Positions 35,299 to 43,894 of a DNA stretch of 64,000 bases are shown piece after piece (within the stretch, counting starts at the first letter, position 1; each line of letters opens with the position of its first letter). Location: positions 62,001-126,000 of the forward strand of contig NZ_QOIN01000055.1 in NCBI RefSeq assembly GCF_003323715.1, in the 5' to 3' direction. The position numbers and the translations under genes were made by a program. Under the pieces are notes generated by a model that was not told where the DNA came from, made no database searches, and saw only the letters and a program-made list of their open reading frames with translations. This stretch comes from Streptomyces diacarni. Lineage in GTDB: Bacteria > Actinomycetota > Actinomycetes > Streptomycetales > Streptomycetaceae.

Positions 35299-35533
35299 GG
35301 GCCGCGCCCGGCGGCGCGTCCCGAAGGGCTGGCCCCGGGCCGTGCGTTGAGCTGTCGGTCATCGCCCGGGACGGCGTGCGCTGCCGCCGTGGGAGAGGAC
35401 ATGTCCCCAGAGGGCCTTTCGCGGCACCGACGAACCCACTCTCGCCCCCTCCGGCCCGTGCAAACGAGGTGAGGGAGGACCGGTGAAAGGGACGGCGACG
35501 GGCCTTCGCGCCCACGCGGTCATTCCCTTGTGG

Positions 35534-35547
35534 TGAAACGCGTTCTA
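35534..35547. promoter_or_regulatory. KstR-type operator upstream of FadE26-like gene
   Basis: TGAAACGCGTTCTA matches all eight fixed positions of TnnAACnnGTTnnA, the palindrome bound by the TetR-family sterol-catabolism repressor KstR in mycobacteria and rhodococci. It lies 44 nt before the GTG start of the acyl-CoA dehydrogenase gene. Confidence 0.65.
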
Positions 35548-35590
35548 CTCTGTGCGCCGCTACGGGGACCCGTCGTGGAGCGGAGGGGCC

Positions 35591-36781
35591 GTGTATCTGG
35601 ACTACACAGCGGAACAGCAGGAGCTGCGCGCACAACTGCGCGAGTACTTCACGCGGCTCGTGCCCGAGGACGCGCACGCGCGCTACGCCGAGCCGGCCGC
35701 CCAGAAGGAGTTCTACCGCCGCACCGTGCGGCAACTGGGCAGGGACGGATGGCTGGGCGTGGGATGGCCGCGCGAGTACGGCGGCCGGGGGATGAGCGCC
35801 GTCGAACAGTTCGTCTTCTTCGACGAGGCGGCGCAGGCGGGTGTCCCGCTGCCGCTGATGGCGCTCAACACCGTCGGCCCGACCCTCATGCGCTACGGCA
35901 CCGACGAACAGAAGGCATACTTCCTGCCCCGCATCCTGGCGGGCGAGCTCGACTTCGCCATCGGCTACAGCGAACCCGAGGCCGGCACCGACCTGGCCTC
36001 CCTCACCACCCGCGCCGTACGCGAGGGCGACACCGAAAGCGGGCACTACCTCGTCAACGGGCAGAAGATCTGGACCACGAACGGGGACACCGCCGACTGG
36101 GTGTGGCTCGCGGTGCGCACCGATCCCCACGCCAAGCCGCACAAGGGCATCACCCTGCTGCTCGTGCCGACCAGCGACCCCGGCTACTCGTGCACCGTCA
36201 TCACCACGCTCGCCTCCCACGACACCACGGCGAGCCACTACGAGAACGTGCGGGTGCCGGCGAGCCGCCGCGTCGGGGAGGAGAACGGCGGCTGGCGGCT
36301 GATCACCACCCAGCTCAACCACGAGCGCGTCACGCTGGCCGCACACGGCACCATGGCAGTGCGCGCACTGGCCGACACCCGGCGCTGGGCGCGGCGGACC
36401 ACGCTCGCCGACGGCCGCCGCGTCATCGACCTGGGCTGGGTCCGCACCCGCCTGGCCCGCGCGCACGCCCGCCTGGACGCGATGAAACTGCTCAACTGGC
36501 AGATGGTGGACGCGCTCGACAAGGGCGCGCTCACCCCGCACGACGCCTCGGCCGTGAAGGTCTACGGCAGCGAGGCGCGCCGTGACGCCTATGCCTGGCT
36601 GATGGAGGTCGTCGGCGCGGCGGGGCCGCTCAAGGAGGGATCGGCGGGCGCGGTGCTCGGCGGGGAGCTGGAGCGCGGCTACCGCAGCGCCGTCATCTTC
36701 ACCTTCGGCGGCGGAAACAACGAGATCCAGCGCGAAATCATCTCCTGGATCGGTCTCGGCATGCCGCGGGTGCGGCGCTGA
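35591..36781 (+). CDS. Acyl-CoA dehydrogenase, FadE26 (ChsE4)-like
   Basis: A 396-residue dehydrogenase resembling mycobacterial FadE26, which forms a heterotetramer with FadE27 to dehydrogenate sterol side-chain acyl-CoAs. Matching stretches are GRDGWLGVGWPREYGG (50-65), IGYSEPEAGTDLASL (124-138), VGEENGGW and FTFGGGNNEIQR. The usual C-terminal catalytic Glu (EGT motif) is absent (GGGN). Instead E245 in QLNHERVTL sits where isovaleryl-CoA-type enzymes and ChsE4 place the base. The GTG at 35591 gives the family's normal N-terminus; GGAGGGG is just upstream. No FadE27-like partner is adjacent. A KstR-type box precedes it. Confidence 0.88.
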   Translation: MYLDYTAEQQELRAQLREYFTRLVPEDAHARYAEPAAQKEFYRRTVRQLGRDGWLGVGWPREYGGRGMSAVEQFVFFDEAAQAGVPLPLMALNTVGPTLMRYGTDEQKAYFLPRILAGELDFAIGYSEPEAGTDLASLTTRAVREGDTESGHYLVNGQKIWTTNGDTADWVWLAVRTDPHAKPHKGITLLLVPTSDPGYSCTVITTLASHDTTASHYENVRVPASRRVGEENGGWRLITTQLNHERVTLAAHGTMAVRALADTRRWARRTTLADGRRVIDLGWVRTRLARAHARLDAMKLLNWQMVDALDKGALTPHDASAVKVYGSEARRDAYAWLMEVVGAAGPLKEGSAGAVLGGELERGYRSAVIFTFGGGNNEIQREIISWIGLGMPRVRR

Positions 36782-36960
36782 ACGTCCGTACGGTCCACCC
36801 GTGCGGTCCGTTCGGTGTACGAACACGTCACTAGCGCGCCGAACCAGTCAAAGGCGTACACCCTGTCCGCAGATGGCATACACGGGCAGGAACGAGGCAG
36901 CCATACTGGGCAGAGAGGGAGGAACGCGCACCAGGACGTGACGACGGGGGCGAGACGGGG

Positions 36961-39318
36961 ATGGTTCCAAGCACCCTGATCCATGACCGTTACCGGCTGC
37001 TCGAGCTCATCGGGCGCGGCGGTATGGGGGAAGTGTGGCGGGCGCACGACGAGTCGCTGGGCAGGAGAGTGGCGGTCAAGTGCCTCAAACCACTGGCACA
37101 GCGCGGGGACGCCGCGTTCCTGCGCGTGGTGCGCGAGCGCTTCCGGCGCGAGGCGCGCGTCGCGGCCTCGCTGCAGCACCAAGGCGTCACGGTGGTGCAC
37201 GACTTCGGTGACGACGAGGGCCTGCTCTACCTGGTCATGGAGCTGCTGGAGGGGCGCAACCTCAGCCAGCTGCTGGAGGAGGGCAAGCGGCAGCCGCTGC
37301 CGGTGCCCGAGGTCCTCGATGTCGCCGAGCAGGTCTCGGCGGCCCTGGCCTACACCCACGCGCAGGGTGTCGTGCACCGCGATCTGAAGCCGGCGAACGT
37401 CATGCGCACGGCGGACGGCACCGTCAAGATCTGCGACTTCGGCATCGCACGCCTGGCCCACGACATCGGCTTCACCGCCAAGTTGACCGGCACCGGCATC
37501 GCCATGGGCACCCCGCACTACATGTCGCCCGAACAGATCGCCGGAACCGCGGTCGACCACCGCAGCGATCTCTACTCGTTCGGGTGCGTCCTGTACGAAC
37601 TGGCCACCGGCGCGCCGCCCTTCACAGGAGGAGACGCCTGGTCCGTCCTGGTCGGCCACCGCGACGCGCCGCCCGAGCCGCCCCGCAGCCACCGCCCGGA
37701 GCTGCCGGCACCGCTGGAGGAGGCCGTCCTGTGGCTGCTGTCCAAGGCGCCGGAGGAGAGGCCGGACGACGCCGCGGACCTGTCGGCGCGACTCGCGGCC
37801 GCCAGGGCGTGCCTCCCCGCCTGGTCCGCAGGACCGGCGGGTTACGTGGGGCCCATGGGGCCGGCGGACTCCGCGGGCCGGGCGATCCCCGTCAGTGCGG
37901 CGGTCTCCGCGGGCCAGGCCGCGGGCGAGCCTGCGGAATGGGGCGGCGCGGCGGCGCGGGAGGGCCTGGCGGTGTGGGAGGACGCGGCAGTGCGAGACGG
38001 CCGGTGGCCGGGGGGCTTGGGCACGGACGACGCGCGGGACGGCGAGGCCGCCGCGAAAGGGCCGGCCCCCGGCCCGGCGCCCGGCCCCGGGGAAGCCGCC
38101 TCCCTGTGGATGCCCGGGTGGGCCCGCGGCATGGGCGGTGGGCTGCCGGCCCACGGTCTGCTCGCGCGACGGACACCGCCGTGGATCAGGGCAGAACCGA
38201 GCGGACTCTCCGGGCAGTGGACAGGCGGCGGCGCCGCTGGGCCCCCGACCACCGACGTGGCGTTGGCGGCGGCCTTTGCGGTGAGCGGGGGCGGCCCTCG
38301 CGCGCTGTCCGCGGAGCCTCGCGGGCTCACCGTCCAGCCCCGTACGCCCGGCGCGAGCAGCGGTGCCGCACCCGCCGACCCCCGCCACCTCGCGCCGGAC
38401 TCTGCCACCCCGCGCCGCCCCGCCCTCCACCCACCCGAGCCGACCCACCCGCCCCATGCCACCCACCCGTCTGACGGCGCCCACCCGTCTGACGGTGCTC
38501 ACCTGCCCGGCGGTGCCCGCCCGTTCGGTGGCGCTCAACCGTCCAGCAGCGCCGACCTGCCCGGTGGCGCCCGACCGTCCGGCAGCGTTCGCCCGCCTGG
38601 GGCAGTCGACCCGTCCGATGCCGCCTTCCCGCCGGGTGGTGCCTTCCCGCCGGGCGGTGCCCAACCGCCCGGCGGCGCGCACCTGCCCGCTGGTGCGCGC
38701 CCCGCGTTGCTCGCCGTCCTGGCGAGCAGGCACAGCGCAGGGGAGAGCCTGGGGCGCCTCGGCTGTTGGGAAGAGGCGTACGAGGCGCACGCCGCGGTCG
38801 CCGCCGAGCGGCACGATCTGCTCGGCGCGTGCCACCCCGACACGCTCACCAGCCGGTTGGCGGCCGGTCACGCGCTGGGCCGGCTCGGCCGCTGGGAGGA
38901 GGCCTGGGAGGTGTGCCGCGGTGTGGCGCTGGACCGTGCCCGGATCTTCGGGGACGAGCACCCGCACACGCTGTCGGCCCGCGAGGAGAGCGCCGGCTGT
39001 CTGCGTCGGCTCGGCCGTGCCACCGAGGCCGTGGAGCTGAGCCGCGACCTGGTCGCGGCGCGGACCAGGGTGAGCGGCCCGGCCGCCCCGGCGACCCTGC
39101 GGGCCCTGAGCGGACTGGGCGCCGCACTCGGCTGCCTCGGCCGCTGGGAGGAGGCGCTGGACGTGTACCGGCACGTGACCTCACTGCGCCACCGTGTGCT
39201 GGGTCCCGCCGATCCCGAGACGCTGGCCGGCAGGAACGAGGAGGCGCACTGTCTGGAGCGGCTGGGCCGCGGCGAGGAGGCCGCGCGGGTCTACCGGGCG
39301 CTGGCACTCCAGTCGTGA
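36961..39318 (+). CDS. Ser/Thr protein kinase with hexapeptide-repeat linker and TPR-like C-terminus
   Basis: A 785-residue, apparently soluble kinase. The N-terminal ~265 residues are an intact Hanks domain: IGRGGMGEVWRA loop, VAVK (K40), HRDLKPANV (D141), DFG (159-161) and a YMSPEQ activation segment. A ~310-residue Pro/Gly/Ala-rich linker follows, including 13 hexapeptides (see repeat). The C-terminal ~200 residues have about four TPR-like units with the pattern LGRLGRWEEAWEV / LGCLGRWEEALDV, likely for protein binding. No membrane helix or PASTA domain is seen. It is not obviously related to the flanking lipid genes and starts 179 nt after the FadE26-like gene. Confidence 0.9.
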   Translation: MVPSTLIHDRYRLLELIGRGGMGEVWRAHDESLGRRVAVKCLKPLAQRGDAAFLRVVRERFRREARVAASLQHQGVTVVHDFGDDEGLLYLVMELLEGRNLSQLLEEGKRQPLPVPEVLDVAEQVSAALAYTHAQGVVHRDLKPANVMRTADGTVKICDFGIARLAHDIGFTAKLTGTGIAMGTPHYMSPEQIAGTAVDHRSDLYSFGCVLYELATGAPPFTGGDAWSVLVGHRDAPPEPPRSHRPELPAPLEEAVLWLLSKAPEERPDDAADLSARLAAARACLPAWSAGPAGYVGPMGPADSAGRAIPVSAAVSAGQAAGEPAEWGGAAAREGLAVWEDAAVRDGRWPGGLGTDDARDGEAAAKGPAPGPAPGPGEAASLWMPGWARGMGGGLPAHGLLARRTPPWIRAEPSGLSGQWTGGGAAGPPTTDVALAAAFAVSGGGPRALSAEPRGLTVQPRTPGASSGAAPADPRHLAPDSATPRRPALHPPEPTHPPHATHPSDGAHPSDGAHLPGGARPFGGAQPSSSADLPGGARPSGSVRPPGAVDPSDAAFPPGGAFPPGGAQPPGGAHLPAGARPALLAVLASRHSAGESLGRLGCWEEAYEAHAAVAAERHDLLGACHPDTLTSRLAAGHALGRLGRWEEAWEVCRGVALDRARIFGDEHPHTLSAREESAGCLRRLGRATEAVELSRDLVAARTRVSGPAAPATLRALSGLGAALGCLGRWEEALDVYRHVTSLRHRVLGPADPETLAGRNEEAHCLERLGRGEEAARVYRALALQS
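38464..38697 (+). repeat. 13 x 18-bp repeat encoding xPxGGA hexapeptides
   Basis: Thirteen in-frame 18-bp units encode HPSDGA, HPSDGA, HLPGGA, RPFGGA and similar hexapeptides in the linker of the kinase. Units differ mostly at first and third codons, so the array is old enough to have diverged. It is probably a flexible spacer whose length can vary between strains. Confidence 0.85.
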
Positions 39319-39376
39319 GGGAGCACGGAGGGCCGCTCAGATCGCGAGGGGGTAGGCGCGGCACCGGCGACAAAAA

Positions 39377-39391
39377 CTGATGCCGCGTCAG
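39377..39391. promoter_or_regulatory. Palindrome CTGA-N7-TCAG upstream of the NMO gene
   Basis: CTGATGCCGCGTCAG, followed by an A-rich stretch and a CTT, lies 44 nt before the nitronate monooxygenase-like start. A similar element (TGACGGCCTGTCA then AAAA and CTCTT) occurs at 46672-46684. The shared layout suggests one regulator for both; its identity is unknown. Confidence 0.4.
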
Positions 39392-39434
39392 GAAAAGTCT
39401 TCCCTCCGGCATCCGGCTGCGGCATCCTGCGCCC

Positions 39435-40538
39435 ATGCAGACGGAGCTGAGCACCCAGCTGGGAGCAGAGCACGCACTCTTCGGGTTCACGCCCTTCCCC
39501 GCCGTGGCCGCCGCGCTCACCCGCGCGGGCGGCTTCGGCGTGCTCGGCGCCGTGCGGTACGGCGCCGCCGACGACCTCAGACGCGATCTCGACTGGATGG
39601 CGGCGCACACCGGCGGGCTGCCGTGGGGGCTCGATGTCGTGATGCCGGCCAAGAAGGTCGAGTCGGTCACCGAGGCGGACGTCGAGGCCATGATCCCCGA
39701 GGAGCACCGCCAGTACGTGCGCAAGGTCTTGGACAGGTACGACGTCCCCGACCTGCCGGACGGCCAAGACGGCGGCTGGCGCATCACCGGATGGATGGAG
39801 GAGGTCGCGCGCAGCCAGCTCGACGTCGCCTTCGACTATCCCGTCAAACTCCTGGCCAACGCGCTCGGTTCGCCGCCGCCCGACGTGATCGAGCGGGCCC
39901 ACCGGCACGACATCCCCGTCGCCGCTCTCGCCGGCAGCCCCCGGCACGCCGAGCGGCACAAGGAAGCGGGCATCGACATCATCGTCGCGCAAGGCTATGA
40001 GGCCGGCGGGCACACCGGGGAGATCGCCACCATGGTGCTCACCCCCGAGGTCGTCCGCGCCGTCGCCCCCCTCCCCGTGCTCGCCGCAGGCGGCATCGGC
40101 AGCGGCGAGCAGGTGGCCGCGGCCCTCGCGCTGGGTGCCCAGGGCGCCTGGCTGGGTTCCGTGTGGCTGACCACCACCGAGGCCGACCTCGGCTCGCGGG
40201 CCCTCACGCGCAAGCTGCTGGCCGCCACGGCCGGGGACACGGTGCGCTCCCGGGCGCTGACGGGCAAGCCGGCGCGGCAGTTGCGGACCGACTGGACGGA
40301 CGCCTGGGAGCCGGGGGAGGGGCCGGGACCGCTTCCGATGCCGCTACAGGGCCTGCTGGTGGCGGAGGCCAACTCGCGGATACAGCGGTACGAGGTGGAG
40401 CCGCTGCTCGGCACGCCCGTCGGGCAGATCGTCGGGTCCATGAACAGCGAGCGTTCGGTCCAGGCCGTCGTCGACGACCTGACCCGCGGGTTCGAGGCGG
40501 CCGTCGCGAGGCTGGGCGGCATCGCGGGTGCCGGCTGA
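39435..40538 (+). CDS. Nitronate monooxygenase-like flavoprotein
   Basis: A 367-residue FMN-binding TIM barrel of the 2-nitropropane dioxygenase/nitronate monooxygenase family. The phosphate-binding region AQGYEAGGHTGEI, with the His that is catalytic in classical members, and PVLAAGGIGSGEQVAAALALGAQG are clear. In actinobacterial sterol degradation a relative (IpdC) acts as a reductase of ring-derived CoA thioesters, so nitronate may not be the real substrate. The ATG at 39435 is preferred. The acyl-CoA ligase gene follows after 105 nt, part of which is a tandem repeat. Membership in the lipid island is inferred from position. Confidence 0.85.
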   Translation: MQTELSTQLGAEHALFGFTPFPAVAAALTRAGGFGVLGAVRYGAADDLRRDLDWMAAHTGGLPWGLDVVMPAKKVESVTEADVEAMIPEEHRQYVRKVLDRYDVPDLPDGQDGGWRITGWMEEVARSQLDVAFDYPVKLLANALGSPPPDVIERAHRHDIPVAALAGSPRHAERHKEAGIDIIVAQGYEAGGHTGEIATMVLTPEVVRAVAPLPVLAAGGIGSGEQVAAALALGAQGAWLGSVWLTTTEADLGSRALTRKLLAATAGDTVRSRALTGKPARQLRTDWTDAWEPGEGPGPLPMPLQGLLVAEANSRIQRYEVEPLLGTPVGQIVGSMNSERSVQAVVDDLTRGFEAAVARLGGIAGAG

Positions 40539-40552
40539 GGACGGCCCGCGGG

Positions 40553-40591
40553 GGGCCCACAGGACGGGCCCACAGGACGGGCCCACAGGGC
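40553..40591. repeat. Three 13-bp tandem repeats
   Basis: GGGCCCACAGGAC occurs twice and then GGGCCCACAGGGC, back to back, between the NMO-like and acyl-CoA ligase genes. Each unit contains the palindrome GGGCCC. No function is evident. Confidence 0.85.
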
Positions 40592-40643
40592 GGGGAACGG
40601 GGGACAGGGAGACGGAGCGACGCAACCCAGAAGGGAGCCCGAG

Positions 40644-42185
40644 ATGAACGCACCCAACGGGTTCTGGGCGCAGGCCCAGCAGGACCCGGAGCGTACGGTT
40701 CTGATCGCACCGGGCGGTGACTCGTGGTCAGCCGACCGCCTGCGCGCGGAGTGCGACAAGCTCACGCACGGCCTGCGGGCGGCGGGCCTCAAGGAGGGCG
40801 ACGCGTTCGCCACGGTGCTGCCCAACGGCCCGGAGTTCATCGTCGCCTACCTCGCCGCCACCCAGGCGGGCTTCTACATGGTTCCGGTCAACCACCACCT
40901 GGTGGGCCCCGAGATCGCGTGGATCCTCGCCGACTCGGGGGCGAAGGTTCTCCTGGCGCATCCGCGGTTCGCCGCCGCCGCGACGGCGGCGGCGGACGAG
41001 GCCGGATTACCGCCAGGCCGGCGCTACGCCGTGGGCGGCGCCGTCGACGGCTTCCGCGCCTTCGACGACCTCCTGCGGGATCAGCCGGCGACGCCACCGC
41101 AGGAGCGCACCAGCGGCTGGGTCATGAACTACACGTCCGGCACCACGGGCCGCCCCCGCGGCATCCGCCGCCCGCTCAGCGGCAAGCGGCCCGAGGAGAC
41201 GTATCTGGGCGGTTTCCTCGGCATCTTCGGGATCCGGCCCTTCGACGGCAACGTGCACCTCGTCTGCTCGCCGCTCTACCACACGGCGGTCCTCCAGTTC
41301 GCCGGCGCGGCGCTGCACATCGGCCACCGGCTGGTGGTGATGGACAAGTGGGAGCCGGAGGAGATGCTGCGGCTCATCGACCGGCACGGGTGCACACACA
41401 CCCACATGGTGCCCACCCAGTTCCACCGGCTGCTGGCGCTGCCGGACGCGACCCGCCGGGCCTACGACGTCTCCTCGATGCGGCACGCCATCCACGGCGC
41501 CGCGCCCTGCCCCGACCACGTCAAGCGGGGCATGATCGAGTGGTGGGGCGGCTGCGTGGAGGAGTACTACGCGGCGAGCGAGGGCGGCGGCGCGTTCGCG
41601 ACGGCCGAGGACTGGCTGAAGAAGCCCGGAACGGTGGGCAGGGCCTGGCCGATCAGCGAGCTGGCCGTCTTCGACGACGACGGCAACAGGATCGGCCCGG
41701 GCGAACTGGGCACCGTGTACATGAAGATGTCGACCGGCGGGTTCGCGTACCACAAGGACGAGGACAAGACGCGCAGGAACCGGATCGGCGACTTCTTCAC
41801 GGTCGGGGACCTGGGCTACCTGGACGAGGACGGCTACCTGTTCCTGCGGGACCGCAAGATCGACATGATCATCTCGGGCGGGGTGAACATCTACCCGGCC
41901 GAGATCGAGGCGGCGCTGCTGACCCATCCCGCCGTCGCGGACGCCGCCGCCTTCGGTGTGCCGCACGACGACTGGGGCGAGGAGGTGAAGGCGGTCGTCG
42001 AGCCCGCCGCCGGGCACGAGGCGGGGGAGCGGCTCGCCGAAGAGATCCTGGCCCACTGCGCGGACCGGCTCGCGGGGTACAAACGCCCCAAATCCGTGGA
42101 CTTCATCGCCGAGATGCCCCGCGACCCGAACGGCAAGCTCTACAAGCGCCGCCTGCGCGACCCCCACTGGCCGGCCCGCCCCTGA
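40644..42185 (+). CDS. Acyl-CoA synthetase (FadD type)
   Basis: A 513-residue adenylate-forming ligase that activates carboxylates to CoA thioesters using ATP. Motifs: YTSGTTGRPRG (A3), HGAAPCPDHVK and YYAASEGGGAFAT (A5), VGDLGYLDEDGYLFLRDR (A7/A8), ISGGVNIYPAEIE, and the C-terminal PRDPNGKLYKRRLRD with the catalytic Lys. It resembles the FadD4/bile-acid-type ligases of actinobacteria more than long-chain FadDs, but the substrate is not determinable. The ATG follows AGAAGGGAG. Downstream is an amino-acid permease after 161 nt. Confidence 0.92.
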   Translation: MNAPNGFWAQAQQDPERTVLIAPGGDSWSADRLRAECDKLTHGLRAAGLKEGDAFATVLPNGPEFIVAYLAATQAGFYMVPVNHHLVGPEIAWILADSGAKVLLAHPRFAAAATAAADEAGLPPGRRYAVGGAVDGFRAFDDLLRDQPATPPQERTSGWVMNYTSGTTGRPRGIRRPLSGKRPEETYLGGFLGIFGIRPFDGNVHLVCSPLYHTAVLQFAGAALHIGHRLVVMDKWEPEEMLRLIDRHGCTHTHMVPTQFHRLLALPDATRRAYDVSSMRHAIHGAAPCPDHVKRGMIEWWGGCVEEYYAASEGGGAFATAEDWLKKPGTVGRAWPISELAVFDDDGNRIGPGELGTVYMKMSTGGFAYHKDEDKTRRNRIGDFFTVGDLGYLDEDGYLFLRDRKIDMIISGGVNIYPAEIEAALLTHPAVADAAAFGVPHDDWGEEVKAVVEPAAGHEAGERLAEEILAHCADRLAGYKRPKSVDFIAEMPRDPNGKLYKRRLRDPHWPARP

Positions 42186-42346
42186 GGCGTCCCGCGGTCC
42201 GCCGCGACGAACGATGCGCAAGAGAGACCTCGTGGCCACTTTCCACCCCTTCCTGTCGCGGCCATGATGATCACGCGTGGTCGCGGGCCACCTGTCCGCG
42301 GCGGCGGCGTCATCGGCAATCCACGGCAGGAACAGGAAGAGGTCCT

Positions 42347-43801
42347 ATGCCCGGGCTCTGGAGCGGGGAAGGCGTACTGCGCCGCAAACCCATCGAGCAG
42401 ATCGAGGAACCGGAGGGAGGCTCAGGACAGCAGCTCACCCGCACGCTCGGCCTGCGCCATCTGACGGCGATCGGCGTCGGCGGCATCATCGGCGCCGGCG
42501 TCTTCAGCCTGGCGGGCACCGTCGCCAACGGCAAGGCAGGCCCTGCCGTGCTGATCTCCTTCCTCATCGCGGGCCTGGCCAGTGCCTGTGCGGCCCTGTC
42601 CTACGCGGAGTTCGCCGGCCTGATCCCCAAAGCGGGCTCCGCCTACACCTACGGCTACGCGGTGCTGGGCGAGCTCGGCGGCTGGTTCATCGGCTGGGAT
42701 CTGCTGCTGGAGTACACCGCGATCGTCTCCGTGGTGGCCATCGGCATCTCCGGATACTTCTCGTTCCTGATGGAGGAGATGGGCGCCTCACTGCCCTCCT
42801 GGATGCTGGGCGCGCCGGGAACGGGCGACGGACACCGGGTCGACCTGTTCGCGGCGCTGCTGTGCCTGCTGATCGCCTACGCGCTGACCCGCGGCATCAA
42901 GAGCGCGGCACGGTTCGAACTGGTCGTCGTGGTCCTGAAGGTCGCCGTCGTCCTGCTGGTGATCGTCGTCGGCGTCTTCCACATCAAGTCGAGCAACTAC
43001 GAGCCGTTCTTCCCCTTCGGCCTCTCCGGCGCGTTCACCGGCGCCGCCACCGTCTTCTTCGCCGTCTTCGGCTACGACGCGATGAGCACGGCGGCCGAGG
43101 AGTCGCAGGACGCCCAGAAGCACATGCCGAAGGCGATCATCTACTCGCTGGTCATCTCCATGGTGCTGTACGTGGCCGTGTGCCTGGTGCTGACGGGGAT
43201 GCAGAACTACAAGGACATCGACCCGGACAGCGGCTTCTCCACCGCCTTCAAGTCCGTGGGTCTCAGCAGCGTCGCCGACATCATCGCCGTCGGCGCCATC
43301 ATCGGCATCCTCACCGTGATGTTCACCTTCATGCTGGGCGTCACCCGCGTGTGGTTCTCCATGAGCCGCGACGGACTGCTGCCCAAGTGGTTCGCCAAGA
43401 CCGACCCGGTGCGCCACGTGCCCGTCCGCGTCACCTGGATCGTGGGCGTCGCCTCCGCGGTGCTGGCCGGCTTCCTGCCCATCGAGGAGGCAGCGGAGAT
43501 GACGAACATCGGCATCCTGCTGGCGTTCGTCGTCGTGTGCGTCGCCGTGATCGTCCTGCGGTACCGGCAGCCCGACCTGCCGCGCAAGTTCAAGGTGCCC
43601 GGCATGCCCGTCGTCCCGCTGCTCGGTGTGGTCTTCTCCATCTGGCTGACGACCTACCTCTCCTGGCAGACCTGGGTGCGCTTCGGCGTGTGGTTCGCCA
43701 TCGGGCTCGTCGTGTACTTCGGCTACTCGTACCGCAGGTCCGAGCTGGCCAAGCGGCCCGGCGGCACCGCGCCGCCGTCCTTCGAGAAGAAGGACTCCTA
43801 G
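42347..43801 (+). CDS. APC-family amino-acid permease
   Basis: A 484-residue transporter with about 12 helices. The first helix motif GVGGIIGAGVFSLAG and the following PAVLISFLIAGLASACAALSYAEF are diagnostic of the APC superfamily. The sequence FFPFGLSGAFTGAATVFFAVFGYDAMSTAAEES matches cationic amino-acid (CAT/YfnA-like) transporters (positions about 223-255, in pieces under that family's TM6 region). The ATG at 42347 follows GGAAGAGG. It is monocistronic, ends against a terminator and has no evident link to the lipid genes on either side. Confidence 0.9.
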   Translation: MPGLWSGEGVLRRKPIEQIEEPEGGSGQQLTRTLGLRHLTAIGVGGIIGAGVFSLAGTVANGKAGPAVLISFLIAGLASACAALSYAEFAGLIPKAGSAYTYGYAVLGELGGWFIGWDLLLEYTAIVSVVAIGISGYFSFLMEEMGASLPSWMLGAPGTGDGHRVDLFAALLCLLIAYALTRGIKSAARFELVVVVLKVAVVLLVIVVGVFHIKSSNYEPFFPFGLSGAFTGAATVFFAVFGYDAMSTAAEESQDAQKHMPKAIIYSLVISMVLYVAVCLVLTGMQNYKDIDPDSGFSTAFKSVGLSSVADIIAVGAIIGILTVMFTFMLGVTRVWFSMSRDGLLPKWFAKTDPVRHVPVRVTWIVGVASAVLAGFLPIEEAAEMTNIGILLAFVVVCVAVIVLRYRQPDLPRKFKVPGMPVVPLLGVVFSIWLTTYLSWQTWVRFGVWFAIGLVVYFGYSYRRSELAKRPGGTAPPSFEKKDS

Positions 43802-43830
43802 GGCCTCTCGTCTGGCTCTTGCCGGGCTCG

Positions 43831-43872
43831 CGGGGTCCGGCACGCACTCTCGGTGACCGAGACCGGACCCCG
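43831..43872. terminator. Nested hairpin between convergent permease and SDR genes
   Basis: Outer arms CGGGGTCCGG (43831-43840) and CCGGACCCCG (43863-43872) enclose an inner hairpin of TCTCGGT and ACCGAGA (43848-43862). The structure lies between two converging genes and is a likely bidirectional terminator. Confidence 0.75.
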
Positions 43873-43894
43873 GGGGCGGCGGGGAGTGGCGCCC

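Noticed and set aside
36819..36832. ACGAACACGTCACT, a partial KstR-like site before the kinase gene
   Set aside because: It has mismatches at both outer positions and in GTT, so it is too weak to claim.
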